Source: Todiramphus chloris collaris
Lineage: Eukaryota; Chordata; Aves; Coraciiformes; Alcedinidae
DNA length: 64,000 bases
Reading direction: 5' to 3'
NCBI GenBank assembly: GCA_025345505.1
Contig: JANVCC010000076.1
Coordinates: 7,675,577-7,739,576, forward strand
In this document: positions 11,749-23,715 of the stretch, piece after piece
Position numbering within the stretch: the first letter of the stretch is position 1
Layout: each line of letters opens with the position of its first letter
Position numbers and translations under genes: made by a program
The notes under the pieces: generated by a model
Seen by the model: the letters and a program-made list of their open reading frames with translations, nothing else
Databases searched by the model: none
What the model was told of the DNA's origin: nothing

Positions 11749-11975
11749 AAAAAAAAAAAGAAAAAAACTCAACAAAAACAAACAGACAAAAAAACCCACA
11801 AAAGCAAACAAGGAAAAACCCAAAGAATGCCACACATACCAAAACAAACAAACAAACCAAAAACAAACCTGAACAAACAAAAACAAAAAACCCAACAAAA
11901 ACCCAACACACCCACATTGAAGATCCGCACCCAAAACCCACACACAACAAACCCCAAAAGAACCACACCCCCAAT
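11749..11975 (+). repeat. Long A/C-rich low-complexity tract
   Basis: About 225 bases are almost free of T and poor in G on the plus strand. The order is poly-A, then CAAAA-like and AAACCC-like runs, then C-richer sequence. It is the longest such tract in the window. The reverse strand is consequently T/G-rich and lacks stop codons, which yields a spurious frame of over 200 codons covering 11769-12416. I reject that frame as a gene. Confidence 0.85.
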
Positions 11976-12047
11976 ATCAAGTAGAAATAAGCAGCTAAAA
12001 TTGGTCCCAGGAGATAACCAGTGCAAAGGAGGAATTCCAGAAGCAGA

Positions 12048-12084
12048 GCAGAATTTGAAACTGCCTATGCAGAATTTGAAACTG
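12048..12084. repeat. 21-base-period tandem duplication
   Basis: GCAGAATTTGAAACTG occurs at 12048-12063 and again at 12069-12084, separated by five bases. The copies are identical over 16 bases. This looks like a local duplication in unique sequence. Confidence 0.85.
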
Positions 12085-14479
12085 TCAGATGGAGAAACCC
12101 CAAAGTAATCAGTGGCTGGTTGAGTGTAAACAAGGTAACGAACTTGACAGCTCTGAAACTGCCATTTCCTAGCACAGGAAAAATCTCCAAAGTGCCCATT
12201 ACAAGGGGATGGAATTAAAACACAGGGAAAAACGAGAGCCCAGCAGCCAGCAGACCTTTTACAGCACTGACACAAACGGCATAAACTTGTAATGTTTTTC
12301 TGTCGAGTCGAGTAGGATGGCAGAAGCAGCACAGTTGATGCTGAGGCGATGACAGATAAGGATACACACACAGGTCTATATTCACGTTCAAAAGGGGAAG
12401 CAATACAGGAGGCCACTTGCTTAATTCAATATTTTGTACCCCTTCTGCTCATCGAAGCCAGTAAGGAAATCCCCAACCACTATCCCTCCAGCTCTTGGTA
12501 AAGCAAGTCATGCAAATACAGTTGCACATTCAGAATTTAACCACAACTCCATTGCAGCCTCTGAGCACTGACCAAGGACTATTGACCATCACCTCATGGA
12601 CAACCACCCTTTCCCTGGGAAAACTCTGTGGCTTTGCCCCTGTTTCACTATTCCTGCACTGGTCTTTTAAACACCTTGTTCATTCTGACTGCCCGACCCT
12701 GGACAGACAGGCTGGGGCATGCTGGTTTGATACCTGCTTAATTCAGTCTCCCACTCAACATTTTCAAGGTTAAATGGCTTTGGAGACACTGCTGCCTGTT
12801 TTCATCCACAGTTTCTTAGCTTTTGCCCATCTAATTTGTACCTCTCTGTGGAAAAAGGAAGATGGGAGCTGTAGGTCATTATCTGCCTTCTAGACCACCC
12901 TTCTCTCCCTCTCTCACACCTTCTACAGGGGAAGGTTCTCTCCTGTAGAGCAGGCATCTGGCTACCACGATTGAGGTTTCGCCTGGCAAGGAATATCACC
13001 TATTTCAGTCTCTCTCAGAAACTTCGTCTGTTTGAAAGCCTTCACAAACCCAGTCATGTTGCTCAGGGGCTTGCACAGACCTCAAAGGGTTAAAGACTGG
13101 GAACGGCAGAAAACATTCTAAACTTCAACAGTGTAAACAGCAGTTAATTTGTTCTTAAGCTAAAATATCTTCTAGCATGGCACAGATCACAATTCCACAA
13201 TTCACATCATGTTTAGTATCTTACCTAGGATGTAGATTTCCAAACTGCTAGGAAGCTTTCACAGCTGGTACAGCTGCCAGCAGAACTAAAAAAAGTAGCT
13301 ACAAAATACATACACACAGGTCACTACAAGTTAAGCAGCGTAGGTCCTTGTCTGCTTTTGTCATACATTTTCCTGATCCTATAACAAAACCATAAGTTGC
13401 ATGAAAGAGCATTAACCGTTAAGACAGTTATTCCACTAACCTTTGTAGTGAAGGTCCTGGTGCATCCTTACGCTGTTTGGTACTTCAATTATTCTTCCCC
13501 ATGGAATTTCACCTTACACATGTATTTAAACTCTGACCTCTATTCAGTAAAAATAACAGAGTAAATCCCAAAGCAGCATGATGGGGGGTTGTATTTACAC
13601 CACAGAAGTGTGCTTTCCTTTTGAAAATAATTACTTTTGGAAGAAAATAACATAAGCAGCAAAACCAAGGTTGTAGCATCACTTAAAGTACCTCAATTTT
13701 AGATTTACAAAATCCACTTGGTAGAATCAGGAGTAAAGTCCTATCAACTCTCATCACCAAGGTACTAAAAGACAACTTTATCAGCCCTCCCCCCAGCTTT
13801 AGATTCCCATGTTGCTGTGGCCTTGCATTGAACCCCAGCCTTTATTATCAGCTTCGGGGCCACAATGTCCCTTTACTGTGGCCACTGCTGATATGAAACA
13901 GTCCCTCAATCAGACTTGCCCTTTTTTATTTAAGTCCCAGAAGTCAAAAGAGTGATTCTTTAACCAGAGGAACCAATACAGACCAAAGTCTGAAAAGCTG
14001 CTAACTCCGTAAGAGCAGCAAAAGAAAAAGCCCAGTTTCAAATGCCAAGAAAGGCGTTTCTCTCCAGAAAAACTGTAAAAAAGAGCAGCAATTTTGCTAA
14101 GCAGGAAAGTGTTAGCCCAAGCAGGCAAGAGGTGACAGACAAAATAGTTCATTCCTAGGCAGAGGAGATGAAACTCCCCAGGTTCCATGGAGTTTACAGA
14201 CCCCAGGCAGTAGGGCTGCCTCTGTTCAGCCCCAGTCAAAACTTCACGGACTTCAAAAAGCACATGGTATGGAGGCAATTAAAAGATACCAGAGACTCAA
14301 ACCTGTGACTGCCCTGAATCAGCAGCTGGAGAACAGGTGCTCACTGGAGATACCCTCCTGGAAAAGTCCAGGCAGCAGTGGACAGGCAGCACAGGCATCA
14401 GCATTCAGCTCGTGCTGCCCATACCCAGCCAAAAAATATAAATAAAGCAGGAAAATGGGAAAATTCAAAGCAATGGATT

Positions 14480-14760
14480 AGACCATTCATCTTCAGCCTT
14501 GTAATTATCTTCTGACTATTAATATTTATGGGGGGGAAAGAGCTGGTGGCTAACACCCAGCTCCTCAGACAGCCTCACACACCGAGACACAAAGTAACCA
14601 ACTGAAATCCTGGGGTACCATCTGTGTGCGAATGCGAAGTTGTCATGAAGATATGTCGGACTTGCTAGAAGAGGTGTCAGATGGAGCTGTTTGATCTGAT
14701 GAGAACCGATTGCTAGAGCAAGTTACAAGAAACACAAGCACTTTTAGAAACAAACTGGTT
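14480..14760. other. Possible conserved non-coding block
   Basis: AT-rich motifs (TTGTAATTATC, TATTAATATTTATG) are followed at 14624-14740 by a CpG-containing stretch. One plus-strand frame of that stretch reads as acidic and helical for about 21 codons before a TGA. It is too short and lacks clear splice sites, so I do not call an exon. It could be a regulatory element or simply unique DNA. Confidence 0.2.
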
Positions 14761-16614
14761 TCCCATAAAAAAAACCCCAAAATTATTAATGTCACATTCT
14801 TAGATGAGAATTGATCAGCTGTATGTTAATAGATAGAAGAATAACCGTTCAGAGTGAGGGTCTCATTTGCCATTTGCTTTAGCCAGGTGCAGCGCATGAG
14901 GAACGTCTGTGTACAAGATGTTCACCCAGGAACAACAGCATGTTCTCAGGAGAGCTGGACAAATCTAGGAGAGAGTTTGAAGAGTCTGAGAATGGGTATG
15001 AAATGGAGGTCCTTCCCAGCTCCCCACCTGGCTGTGACTGAAGGCCATCTGATGTAGCCTCCCTGCTGATACAGAAAGGGACAAGCTGTGACAAGGGCTT
15101 TGTATAAATTCATGGAGAGCTACCCAGTGAAGGCTAAAGATGTTCCAACCCCGGCAGAGTACGCGTGGAGGACAAACCGTCGTTAACATCTAAAGTCAAA
15201 CCTGCCAGCAGTGATTATGGAGTGGATTTCACAGGAATGTAACATAATATTACCAGGCATCTCCCTCAATCAAGCCTCTCTCCTGAACAGAGTGATCAAC
15301 ACTAATCCCATTGCCATGCTATTATATTAGTAGACTCCTAAGCTTTCCGTTCCCCCACACCATTTAAATGCACAAAGCTGGTGGCTCCCGGCCATTTGGA
15401 ACATCAAAGCGATAGGGACAGTTCAGACTTGGCTGAGTGTTGCTAAAGGTCCTAAACATAAAATCTGTTGGAAAAATCTTAAGTAACAGTATATCCCTCA
15501 ACACGTACAGCTGAGAAACCACCGAGTCTTCCCCACAGATGGCAGTGGCAGACACCCTGAGCTAGCAGATCCTTCTGCATCAACATGACAACTACATTAT
15601 AATCACTATTTTTACAGTGCAACGTGCTTAAGCAAGCAAAATTATTACAGCCACATCACTCAATTGGCTAAATCCAAAGCAGAATTTATGCAAACAAGTG
15701 TTGCCTAAGAAAGATTTTACTCCAAATAGAGGTTTCATCATTTTGTCTGGTCACATGCCAGAAGATACTTCAAGATAGCTGTAAAAAAATATGAAAAATG
15801 TTCTGTACCTAATATTGTCTAACGAGAACTTGAATAGTATGTACCCAATTTCTAACTGCAAAACATCCATAGCTCACAGACAAATGTTTTACTGCTATTC
15901 TTTTGGTTTTAACTGTAAGATTACCCTTTCAGCAGTATTTAAGTATACTACAGAAGCAGCATGTACTAAGATAATTTTTTTTTTCCTTTGTTTTGCTGAA
16001 GTTGTCTAGACCACGGTTAGGAGTAAATAGACTTTGAGGCTGGAATTTTCCTTTGATCAGCTTCCCTGAGTGGTTTGGCTTTTGAGATCAACCAGTGAAA
16101 ATTAACAAGTTAATTTTAACTTTGTTGTTGTTGTGATGTATTTTAAGAAGAAAAAGGAAGGAGACTAACACCAAAAAGTTAATGGGTGCCATACAAGACA
16201 CTTCTGTTTACACCTTTAAGAAACCAGTTGCAAGACACTAGTTGGCCTGCATCTAAAAATCAGTTTAGAATCCAATTAATTTAACTTCATTAGGACGGAC
16301 AACTAAATTGTCCAAAGTAATTTAGGTAATCAATTTCTGGAAATATCCACTGCCAAAAATATGATTCACCATAGCCTAAAATTAGCTGTGTGGGAAAAGA
16401 AAAAAATCTAGATAGTATGAATCATTTGACAGAAGTAATCTTTTCCCTACCGCAACTATCAGAATAGGAGGAGGGATGGCACTACAGCTTCGGCCAGATG
16501 CTAAACTTCAAGCTAAACACATTTAGATTACATAAATCATGCCTCACACCACAGTGATTTCAGTACTGCTGGCAGCTTCTGTCTTCAGGTCTTCTGCATC
16601 AAAACCACTATATA

Positions 16615-17145
16615 TCATAGAATCACGAGCGGTTTGGGTGGGAAGAGACCTTTCAGGGTCACCCAGTCCAACCCCCCCTGCAGGGACCAGGGACAACTGC
16701 AACTAGAGCAGGTTGCTCACAGCCCTGGCCAACCTCACCTGCAATGGTTCCAGGGATGGGGCATCGACCACCTCTCTGGGAAACCTGGGCCAGGCTCTCA
16801 CCACCCTCACAGTGAAGAATTTCTTCCTTTTCTCTAGTCTGAGTATCCCTCTTTCATCTTAAAACCACCAGCCTTTGTCCTGTCACAACAGGTGCTGCTA
16901 AAAAAAAAATCTATCTCCGTCATGCTAACAGGCTGCCATTTAAGAGTAGAGACAAAAAGGTCTCCCCAGAGCCTTCTCTTCTCCAGGCTGAACAACCCCA
17001 GCTCTCTCAGCCTGGCCTCCCAGCAGAGGGGTTCCAGCCCTCCCATCATGGCTGTGGCCTCCTCTGGCCCCGCTCCAACAGGTCCCTGTCTCTCCTGTGC
17101 TGAGGACTCCAGAGCTGGACCCAGCACTGCAGGGGAGTGTCACCC
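16615..17145 (-). mobile_element. CR1 LINE, ~530-base 3' copy, minus orientation
   Basis: On the plus strand this begins ATCATAGAATCACGAGCGG, the mirrored CR1 terminus. It then carries the 'CACCTCTCTGGGAAACCTGG' block and, further from the 3' end, the 'CTTCTCTTCTCCAGGCTGAA' block. The stretch 17008-17135 reads as identical, base for base, to 37851-37978 in another CR1 copy, which indicates recent activity or conversion. An internal A run of nine at about 16901-16909 and other changes break coding. It is 5'-truncated near 17145. Confidence 0.95.
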
Positions 17146-18516
17146 AAGGCAAGCAGCACACGTGGTGATGTACCTCTCTGCAGGGTAAAAGCTCTTCAGT
17201 CAGATAACCACAGCACAGCAAGTTCGAAGTGAACCTAAGTGGCGTAAACAGCTTAAGTAACTGGCACTTATTTCAAAGATTTGTTCGTAACTGTATCAAG
17301 AAAAACGGTGAGAGGGATTAACACATTCTCTCCCGTAAGTACTTTAGAAAAACCCTTGTGATGTAGCACCAGCTGTGCTGAATACACACTGAAATCAGCC
17401 CTTTGCAGCGTAGTTACTACATAACATTACCACCAAGAACAAGAACCTCTTTGTCACAGCAATTTATCAGCTTCCAGCAGACCCCTCCTTCCCGTGACAG
17501 CAAAGCCCAGAGCCCAAACTGCTGCCAAGTGCACAAGCACCTGCCTCAGCCAGGCTCTCCAGGGCAGGCTCAGCCCTCGCTCAGCCTGAGCTTCACTTTG
17601 CCAAATGGATCCTGACAGCTTGCCAGAGGGGAGGGCACTTACATGCTCCTTTACACGCCGGCTCTTCTCCCTGTGCCTGCAAAACCTGAAGCTAGCTTAA
17701 CGTCTCCAGCTGCTTGTACCTCTGCTCCTCTCGCCAGCGCCCCAGCACCCGCGGGGCACCTACCATGCCCGCACGATGCACTGAGTCAGAGACAACTCAG
17801 TCAGAAAGGTGTTCAGAACTCATTGACTCCCAACACATATCGGGCTCTCGTGAGCGAAGGGGAAAAGGGCTATGAGTTACAGGAGTCCCCTACCCATATT
17901 CCCACATGGTCTCATTGCCTCAGAGCAAGCACTCTTGGGAGTTTATAACACCCTTCACCAGCATTTTTAGAGCCTACAATAATCAGACATCCTTAAAGCC
18001 CTGAAAAAAAAACCCCTATGTGGCCCCCAGAGACAATCCTGCAAGTACTATATGCTGTTCAAAATCAAGTTCCTTTCCTTAGATTCCCTTAATTTATTAC
18101 AAGGGAACTTTTACTGCTTTCTCACTGTTAACAGTTCTGAACTTCCCAGCCATTCACTGGGTTCTATGGAACAGAAAGCAAGACTTGATTTTTTTTTTTT
18201 CCCCCCCATTATTACAGTTTTCATAACCACTGCCATATTTTACCACCACTGGTATAATATGGCAAAGAAGTAGGAGATATTATTCCATAGATGAAGAGGA
18301 GCAAGCACAGTAAATATCTAATATTCTGATTTGTGATATTGGTACATCTTTACAGTTTGAAATCCTTCAGGATTCAACAACAAATGGCAGGACACAGATC
18401 AGAGATTTTTGTACCATTGTTAATGTTGACCCACTCTCATTTTCCATGTCACAGGAGAGTGAGTTTGCTCAAACTCAGATCTCTGCAGATGATGCTTCCA
18501 GGAACATTCATTAAAA
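17146..18516. other. Unique sequence with a C-rich, CpG-bearing patch
   Basis: Between about 17470 and 17790 the sequence becomes C-rich with several CpGs (for example GCGCCCC and CCCGCGGGG near 17730-17755). The patch is too small and sparse for a classical CpG island. I see no promoter elements and no first exon nearby. Poly-A/C, T and C runs lie at 18003-18016 and 18188-18207. Confidence 0.5.
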
Positions 18517-18820
18517 AAATCACAGACTGGTTTGGGTTGGAAGGGACCTTTCAAGGTCATCCAGTCCAATTCCATTGCAGGGAGCAGGGACAGCTGCAAC
18601 TACAGCAGGTTGCTCAGAGCCCCAGCCAACCTCACCTGCAATGGTTCCAGGGATGGAGCATCAACTACATCTCTGGGCAACCTGGGCCAGGGTCTCACCA
18701 CCCTCAGCATCAAAAATTTCTTCCTTCACTCCAGTCTGAATCTCCCTCTTTTAGTTTGAAACTGTGACCCCTTGTCCTCTTAACAACAGGCCCTGCTAAA
18801 AAGACTGTCCCCATCAATTC
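18517..18820 (-). mobile_element. CR1 LINE 3' copy, minus orientation
   Basis: This is about 300 bases of young-type CR1. On the plus strand it begins AATCACAGACTGGTTTGGG and runs through the CCTTTCAAGGTCATCCAGTC block, GTTCCAGGGATGGAGCATC and the 'CAACAGGCCCTGCTAAAAAG' block. It is 5'-truncated at about 18820. It sits just upstream of the LTR at 18959, so two unrelated retroelement classes are neighbours here. Confidence 0.95.
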
Positions 18821-18958
18821 CCTGCTTGCTATCATGTTGTATTGATAAGGCCAAAAGCTTCATTCATGAAGACTTCTTGTGGATGCTGAAAAGCTGCTAG
18901 CAGAGGAATTTTCCTAGGTTCTCACAATATTCAGTGAGAATCCTGCCTTTCTCACACG

Positions 18959-19221
18959 TGTTATGAGAAACGGTAGGATGGTTTTGTAAACTAGACTAGC
19001 ACATGGTGTTTTGCTAAGTTCTGTTTATGGTACATTGGAAAAATATTTTGAAATAGGTGCTGTAGGACTTAAGCCAATGGAGATGGGTGATCACTGACCA
19101 GTCGCCCTATGGGGCTAGGGTATAAAAATGGGGTTGTAAATTAATAAAGTTGCTTCTTTTGCCTGCTCTTGCTGAATTTATATGTTGCTGCATCTCTCCA
19201 CTCCCAGTATAAATAGCGACA
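18959..19221 (+). mobile_element. Probable solo LTR of an endogenous retrovirus
   Basis: A TATAAAA box (19121-19127) lies 15 bases before an AATAAA signal (19143-19148). This short R-region layout is typical of avian ERV LTRs. It is preceded by a GTCGCCCTATGGGGCTAGGG block and followed by a U5-like pyrimidine-rich stretch. The chosen ends give TG at 18959 and CA at 19221, but no target-site duplication is evident, so the borders are approximate. No gag, pol or env is attached, which is why I call it solo. The family was not determined. Confidence 0.55.
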
Positions 19222-20174
19222 ACTTCTCAGTTGCTCAAGCATGGACAGGCCTAAATATTTGAGGGTAGAAAAGTACATCAAAATCTCATGTAATTGTGAG
19301 CCTGTAGACAGCTTTTCAAACATCTTAGAAGACAAACTTAAACATGCTATTTACAATACATGAGCACAGGCTGGTCTGTGATGCTCAACTCCATAGGTAC
19401 AGAAAGCTACACAAACTGGTTACGGTTTCAGGTTTTTGCAGCCAAAGTGTCAGAAGAAGTTAATATTACTTACACAAGCATGCACATCCTTACTGGAAGG
19501 TTGAAACCACACGTAACAAAAGACTTTGCCCCAGGGCAAAAATCATTTGTTTCAGCAGGGTTGAAAGTTGTGCTGCCGCTATCATTGTGTTCTTTCTATA
19601 AATATCCAAGAACTGGTGCTTGAAAACTATACAAAAGCAGTTCCAATACAACTAGACTGGGGAGGGGGGGTTTGGGGTGGGTTGTTATTTTGTTGTACCC
19701 TGAGTACCCTGCTAAGGAAGAGACTCTTAGCATGGTGGTTTTCAGCCAGAATTTCCCCAACCTTGGTGAAATATTTAAGCTGGAACACAAACAGATTTTA
19801 TCCACATATAAAATACGATCAATTCCGAGAAGAAAACAGCACATTATTTACGGTCCATCAGTACAAGATTACACAGTTTTGTTTTGTTTGTTTTTTTTTT
19901 TTTAAATCATATATAGGCACTGTCTGGAAAAATTCAAGGTAAAATAATGAAGTTACTCAAGATCAAAATTCAACCATATCTTTTTCTACAACAATAATTA
20001 ACAAAAAAGTATCAAATAAAATAAAGAACTGGTTTTAGTAACTCCAAAAATAAAACAATTAGTTTCAGATCAAATTATTTTTCTCAGTATGAAGTGAAAC
20101 ATAATTTAACCTTTGAAAAGTTTACAGTCGTCTTGTGCTTTTAAGGAGAGTCATAAACCCAGGATGTTTCACAT

Positions 20175-20193
20175 AAAAAAAAAAAAAAAAAAA
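20175..20193 (+). repeat. Poly-A run (19)
   Basis: Nineteen consecutive As. No recognisable retrotransposed sequence lies upstream on the plus strand, so it is not clearly a retrogene tail. Confidence 0.95.
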
Positions 20194-21981
20194 GAGCACT
20201 CATATAAGGTGTTGCGAAAAGTTGGGGCAGAGATGTTTTAAAGTAACTGTTTAGCAAAAAAAAAAGCAGATACCTGTATGTACTAAAACAGAATGTTCAC
20301 CAGCAGCACATCTTTTTGTCATGTTTGCTCTACTTTGAAGACATTGTGCCACTGTTAGCTCAGGGGAAATGCTTCAGTATCATTACCCTCATAACAGAGA
20401 TTCCCTGTAATTAAGATAATTCATTCAAAGTTCTCCTTCGAGTTAGAATGTGCTTTTGCAGTCTCTGCTTGCTCTACCTCCAGCCTCATCCACAGCCACA
20501 ACAGCCTCTCTACTTCCCCATTTTCCCTTTTTACCTTTTACCAGCCTCTCACCTGTAACCTCAGCACCTTGCCACATTCTGGCCATATTAGTATCGCAGT
20601 ATCTCTTTGATTCATCAATTCTCCTTCCTATTAGAAGAAGGAAAAAAAAAAAAAGAACAAAATAAAGTCTCCCCTGGAAGCCCTCTCCCTGCTGTATAAC
20701 ACCTCCTGCACCCCTCACCCCCCTCAGTTTCAGAAAGTCTAGTGCCAGAACAACACCATGCTGGAAACAGCACAACCAGACGGTGGCTGCTGAAATCCAA
20801 GTGTTCTCTGAAAAAAGACTATTCCGTTTAATTCCCCTCCCCGCCTAAATGTCTCGGATTGCCAAGCATGGGATTACTACACAGATACTGCCTTCTTCAC
20901 TTGCTAGCTCAGCTGGTTTCATGACTTTTTTCTGGTGCTGATACCCTAACAGAACACTGCAGCCACCAGGGATTAGCCACCTGCAAATTACATGTAAACC
21001 CAGCTCTATTTTCACTCAAAGATTAGAAGCAGATGGGCTCAAGTGATTATTCTACCCTTTGTCCAGAGTATTAGAGTATACCACCAAACATTTGCTATCC
21101 TCAACTCACCTATGTGAAGTTAAACTGATGTTAAGGTTCTCCACCAAGGTTTAACAGCACTGTATCAATGTTAGAAACATCCAAAACACATATTTAGGGA
21201 GGAAAAACAATCGCCAGGATTTTTCCCTCCAAGTTACAGCAATATATTTAATTAAGAGGGAAGCAGTCAATTAAAATTGCACAAAAGAAGGACTGAAAAA
21301 CAACAGGGAAATTATCGTGGGAGGAAAGGAAACATACACTGCAATTCAGCAATCAGGAATTTACAGCAAGAAGAATACAGAAGTGAAGAGTCAGATCACT
21401 GCCACTTAAATAAATCCAAAACATTACACGACGTGGAGAAAAACACCTTCCATTCACAGATTACAAGAATGGACATAAAACGATCATTAGGTCAAGCACT
21501 TAAAAATCAGACAGAGATGCTATAAGGTTATCTGCTGAACTCTTGCCTCACTCCTAGGGCTCACTGTCTTTATTGCTACACGAGTCAGTAACCCTCAGCT
21601 TTGGTGCCAAACACTGGGGGACATCAACATCAGAAGGACCTTCCTGACATACATCAGCTCACTAGTTTAAGTCCCTCCCTTTCAGAAGGCCTGCATGCAG
21701 GTTCTGATTGACACATAGCCAGCTTGTGATGCTCTGACTTCAATCCTTGGATGAAGTGGATGCTTTCCAGAGCCGCTGAATTGCATATGCAAGTTACTGG
21801 CAATATCCCACACTCCCCACCCACTCGGTAATATCAAATTACCCAGGTATGGTCTGCTTTAGGAATAAATGAATAAATCTGACTCGGCAGTGTCAATGCA
21901 TGTGTTGACCATCTCACCGTAAAACTGCCTTTGTCAGGTTAGTTCTCCATGTTTGGTTCCACACCCCACGCTCTCCACCTT

Positions 21982-22000
21982 CCCACCCCCACCCCCCCCA
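21982..22000. repeat. C-rich homopolymer tract
   Basis: Runs of five, five and eight Cs separated by single As. The complementary strand has clustered G runs with some potential to form a G-quadruplex. Confidence 0.85.
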
Positions 22001-22440
22001 ACGGAAAAATCTCATCAAGTCAACAATATGATCAGGAAACTTTTTATTAGATAGGGGTTTTTTCCATGTCTCAGTTTTCTATTCTGGATTTCCTCATTAC
22101 ACACCTTAGAGTCCATTATTACATTTTTTAGAGCGTATCTTCACTACACAGAGCACACAGACTTAAGGCTTATCAGCAAATGCCACAGATTACAGTCTTC
22201 CAAATATTTCAATCATCACATCTCACAAAAGATGGAATTTTACATTTATACGGAGTTGACCTTCAGAGTTACTGGGGGCCACTAACATCACCTCTGATTG
22301 TCTAAGTATACAGTCTTTTTCCTCTCCCTTTCCTTTCATTGCTGCTTATTTAACCCCATCAAATGTCAGTATCACACATGCTACAGGGTGGTTGAAACTG
22401 AAGAGTATAGAGGATCAATGAAAGGGTCCTCAAACCATAC

Positions 22441-22468
22441 CAAAAAAAAACCAAAAAACCCAAAAAAC
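22441..22468 (+). repeat. A/C-rich low-complexity tract
   Basis: Runs of six to nine As separated by CC or CCC. Same polarity as most such tracts in the window. Confidence 0.8.
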
Positions 22469-23640
22469 AGACCTTGGAAATTCTCAACATTTTTGTAATT
22501 ACGTTCAAAGAGGCACATGAGAAATAATCTAGGTCAAATAAAAAGGATATATTGAAGATGCAATAGAAAAGGTGGAGAGGAATATGAGCAATAACTTAGG
22601 TAGCTGAGTCTGAATTTGTTTTCCCTAGTTGTTCTGAACCTGGTGTTATTTATGGAAACCAGGAGCAGAGCAGTTGCAGTGCAGTGACTAGAATAATGCC
22701 TGACAATAATGATATTAAATCCATGTTGTTCTAATTATTCTCAGTGTGTAATCTGGTTCTCTCCTCAGTCTTGCTGTCTAAAAGCAGCTGGGCTTCCTTC
22801 ATTCCAGCAGAGTAGAGCATGAAGACAGAAGTCACCTTTCATTTCTCTCTCATTCACTGGGTCACTGAACAGGAGGATACCATTGGGTACAAAGGGAGGA
22901 ACGAAGTCACAAAGCAAGCACCTTGCCTCCTGAGAGTCTAAAAAAACCAGGTTTGAAGCGTTACCTGCAGCACCATGTTGCAGTGAACACAGCAAGGCTG
23001 CACAGCAAGGGCTTAGCAAGGAAATAAGACAGCCTGAGTATTGGAGAGAGAAAACCGAAGTCACCAAGGCAGGCAAACTGACACATTAATGGATTTAACA
23101 AAATAATCTCTGACAGAGGGCTCATACAGCTTCAAAATAGTTCAGATACACAGAAAACAAAACACAGGCTATCAGGATGCCTGTCTCTAATACCTCCCAA
23201 GCTTTGATCAGAGCTTCCCTTGTCAGGAATACAAGAAGTGATACATTCTGTGAGAGATTCTCTTCTGCCTAGTATCTTATACTTCCATCAATACTCCAGG
23301 TTTTCTTCAGTCTGGATTTACCTGTACATCTGTACCACTCATTTTCATTAAAGAAAAAAATAAGTTATTACCTAATACCTTTGATCTCTCTACTCTTCTA
23401 AATTCAATTAATACCAGTGACCAACTGAAAGACTGAGAAGTACAGAGATGCAGAGAGGGGAAGGAAGTGTGTGTGCTTACCCTGAGAAATAAGGCTTAAA
23501 AGTAATTATAACGGATTCTTTCTTAAAGAGTTCATTGAAACAAGGTTAAACCACATAGTGTTTTCACAAGCTAACTCTGCCTACGGCCTAGTGGCAAAGG
23601 TCCACCAAACTACAAGGAGAAAACAGAGCAAACCATTCGT

Positions 23641-23693
23641 AGATGAGTTTTAATGGTCCTTTCCAGCCCAAACCAGTCCACATTTCTATGACT
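23641..23693 (+). mobile_element. Possible CR1 3'-end remnant
   Basis: The words GGTCCTTTCCAGCCCAAACC and TTTCTATGACTGT match the last ~45 bases of CR1 in plus orientation. Nothing upstream is recognisable. It is an old or extremely truncated copy, and chance similarity cannot be excluded. Confidence 0.5.
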
Positions 23694-23695
23694 GT

Positions 23696-23715
23696 CGTCG
23701 ACACACAAGTCGACG
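23696..23715. repeat. CpG-rich inverted repeat
   Basis: CGTCGAC at 23696-23702 is repeated in inverse as GTCGACG at 23709-23715, with a six-base loop ACACAA. It carries four CpGs within 20 bases in a CpG-poor region, immediately after the CR1 remnant. Confidence 0.8.

Larger units (their letters stand above)
11976..16614. other. Unique non-coding sequence
   Basis: A 4.6 kb repeat-poor segment. It includes a 21-base-period duplication (12048-12084) and a C/T-rich stretch around 12900. At 14480-14760 lies a motif-like block with TAATTATC, ATTAATATTTATG and several CpGs. No frame here has a recognisable domain or convincing splice borders. Confidence 0.55.
19222..23640. other. Unique sequence, repeat-poor
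   Basis: No gene found. It contains a T run with TTTTG units at 19878-19903 and a 19-base A run at 20175-20193. An A run sits at 20641-20654, a C-rich tract at 21982-22000 and an A/C tract at 22441-22468. A purine-rich 82-codon frame at 21277-21525 is not recognisable. Confidence 0.6.

Noticed and set aside
11769-12416. Minus-strand open frame of over 200 codons, the longest on that strand
   Set aside because: It exists because the A/C-rich tract on the plus strand gives a T/G-rich reverse strand without stops. The product is dominated by F, V, C, L and G runs with no domain.
17470-17790. Possible CpG island / promoter
   Set aside because: CpGs are few and spread out, with no associated first exon or core promoter elements. 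C-richness alone explains the appearance.
18333-18767. Plus-strand open frame of 144 codons
   Set aside because: More than half of it is antisense CR1 sequence.
20175-20193. Poly-A run as tail of a processed retrogene
   Set aside because: No coding-like or gene-like sequence precedes it and no flanking target-site duplication is apparent.
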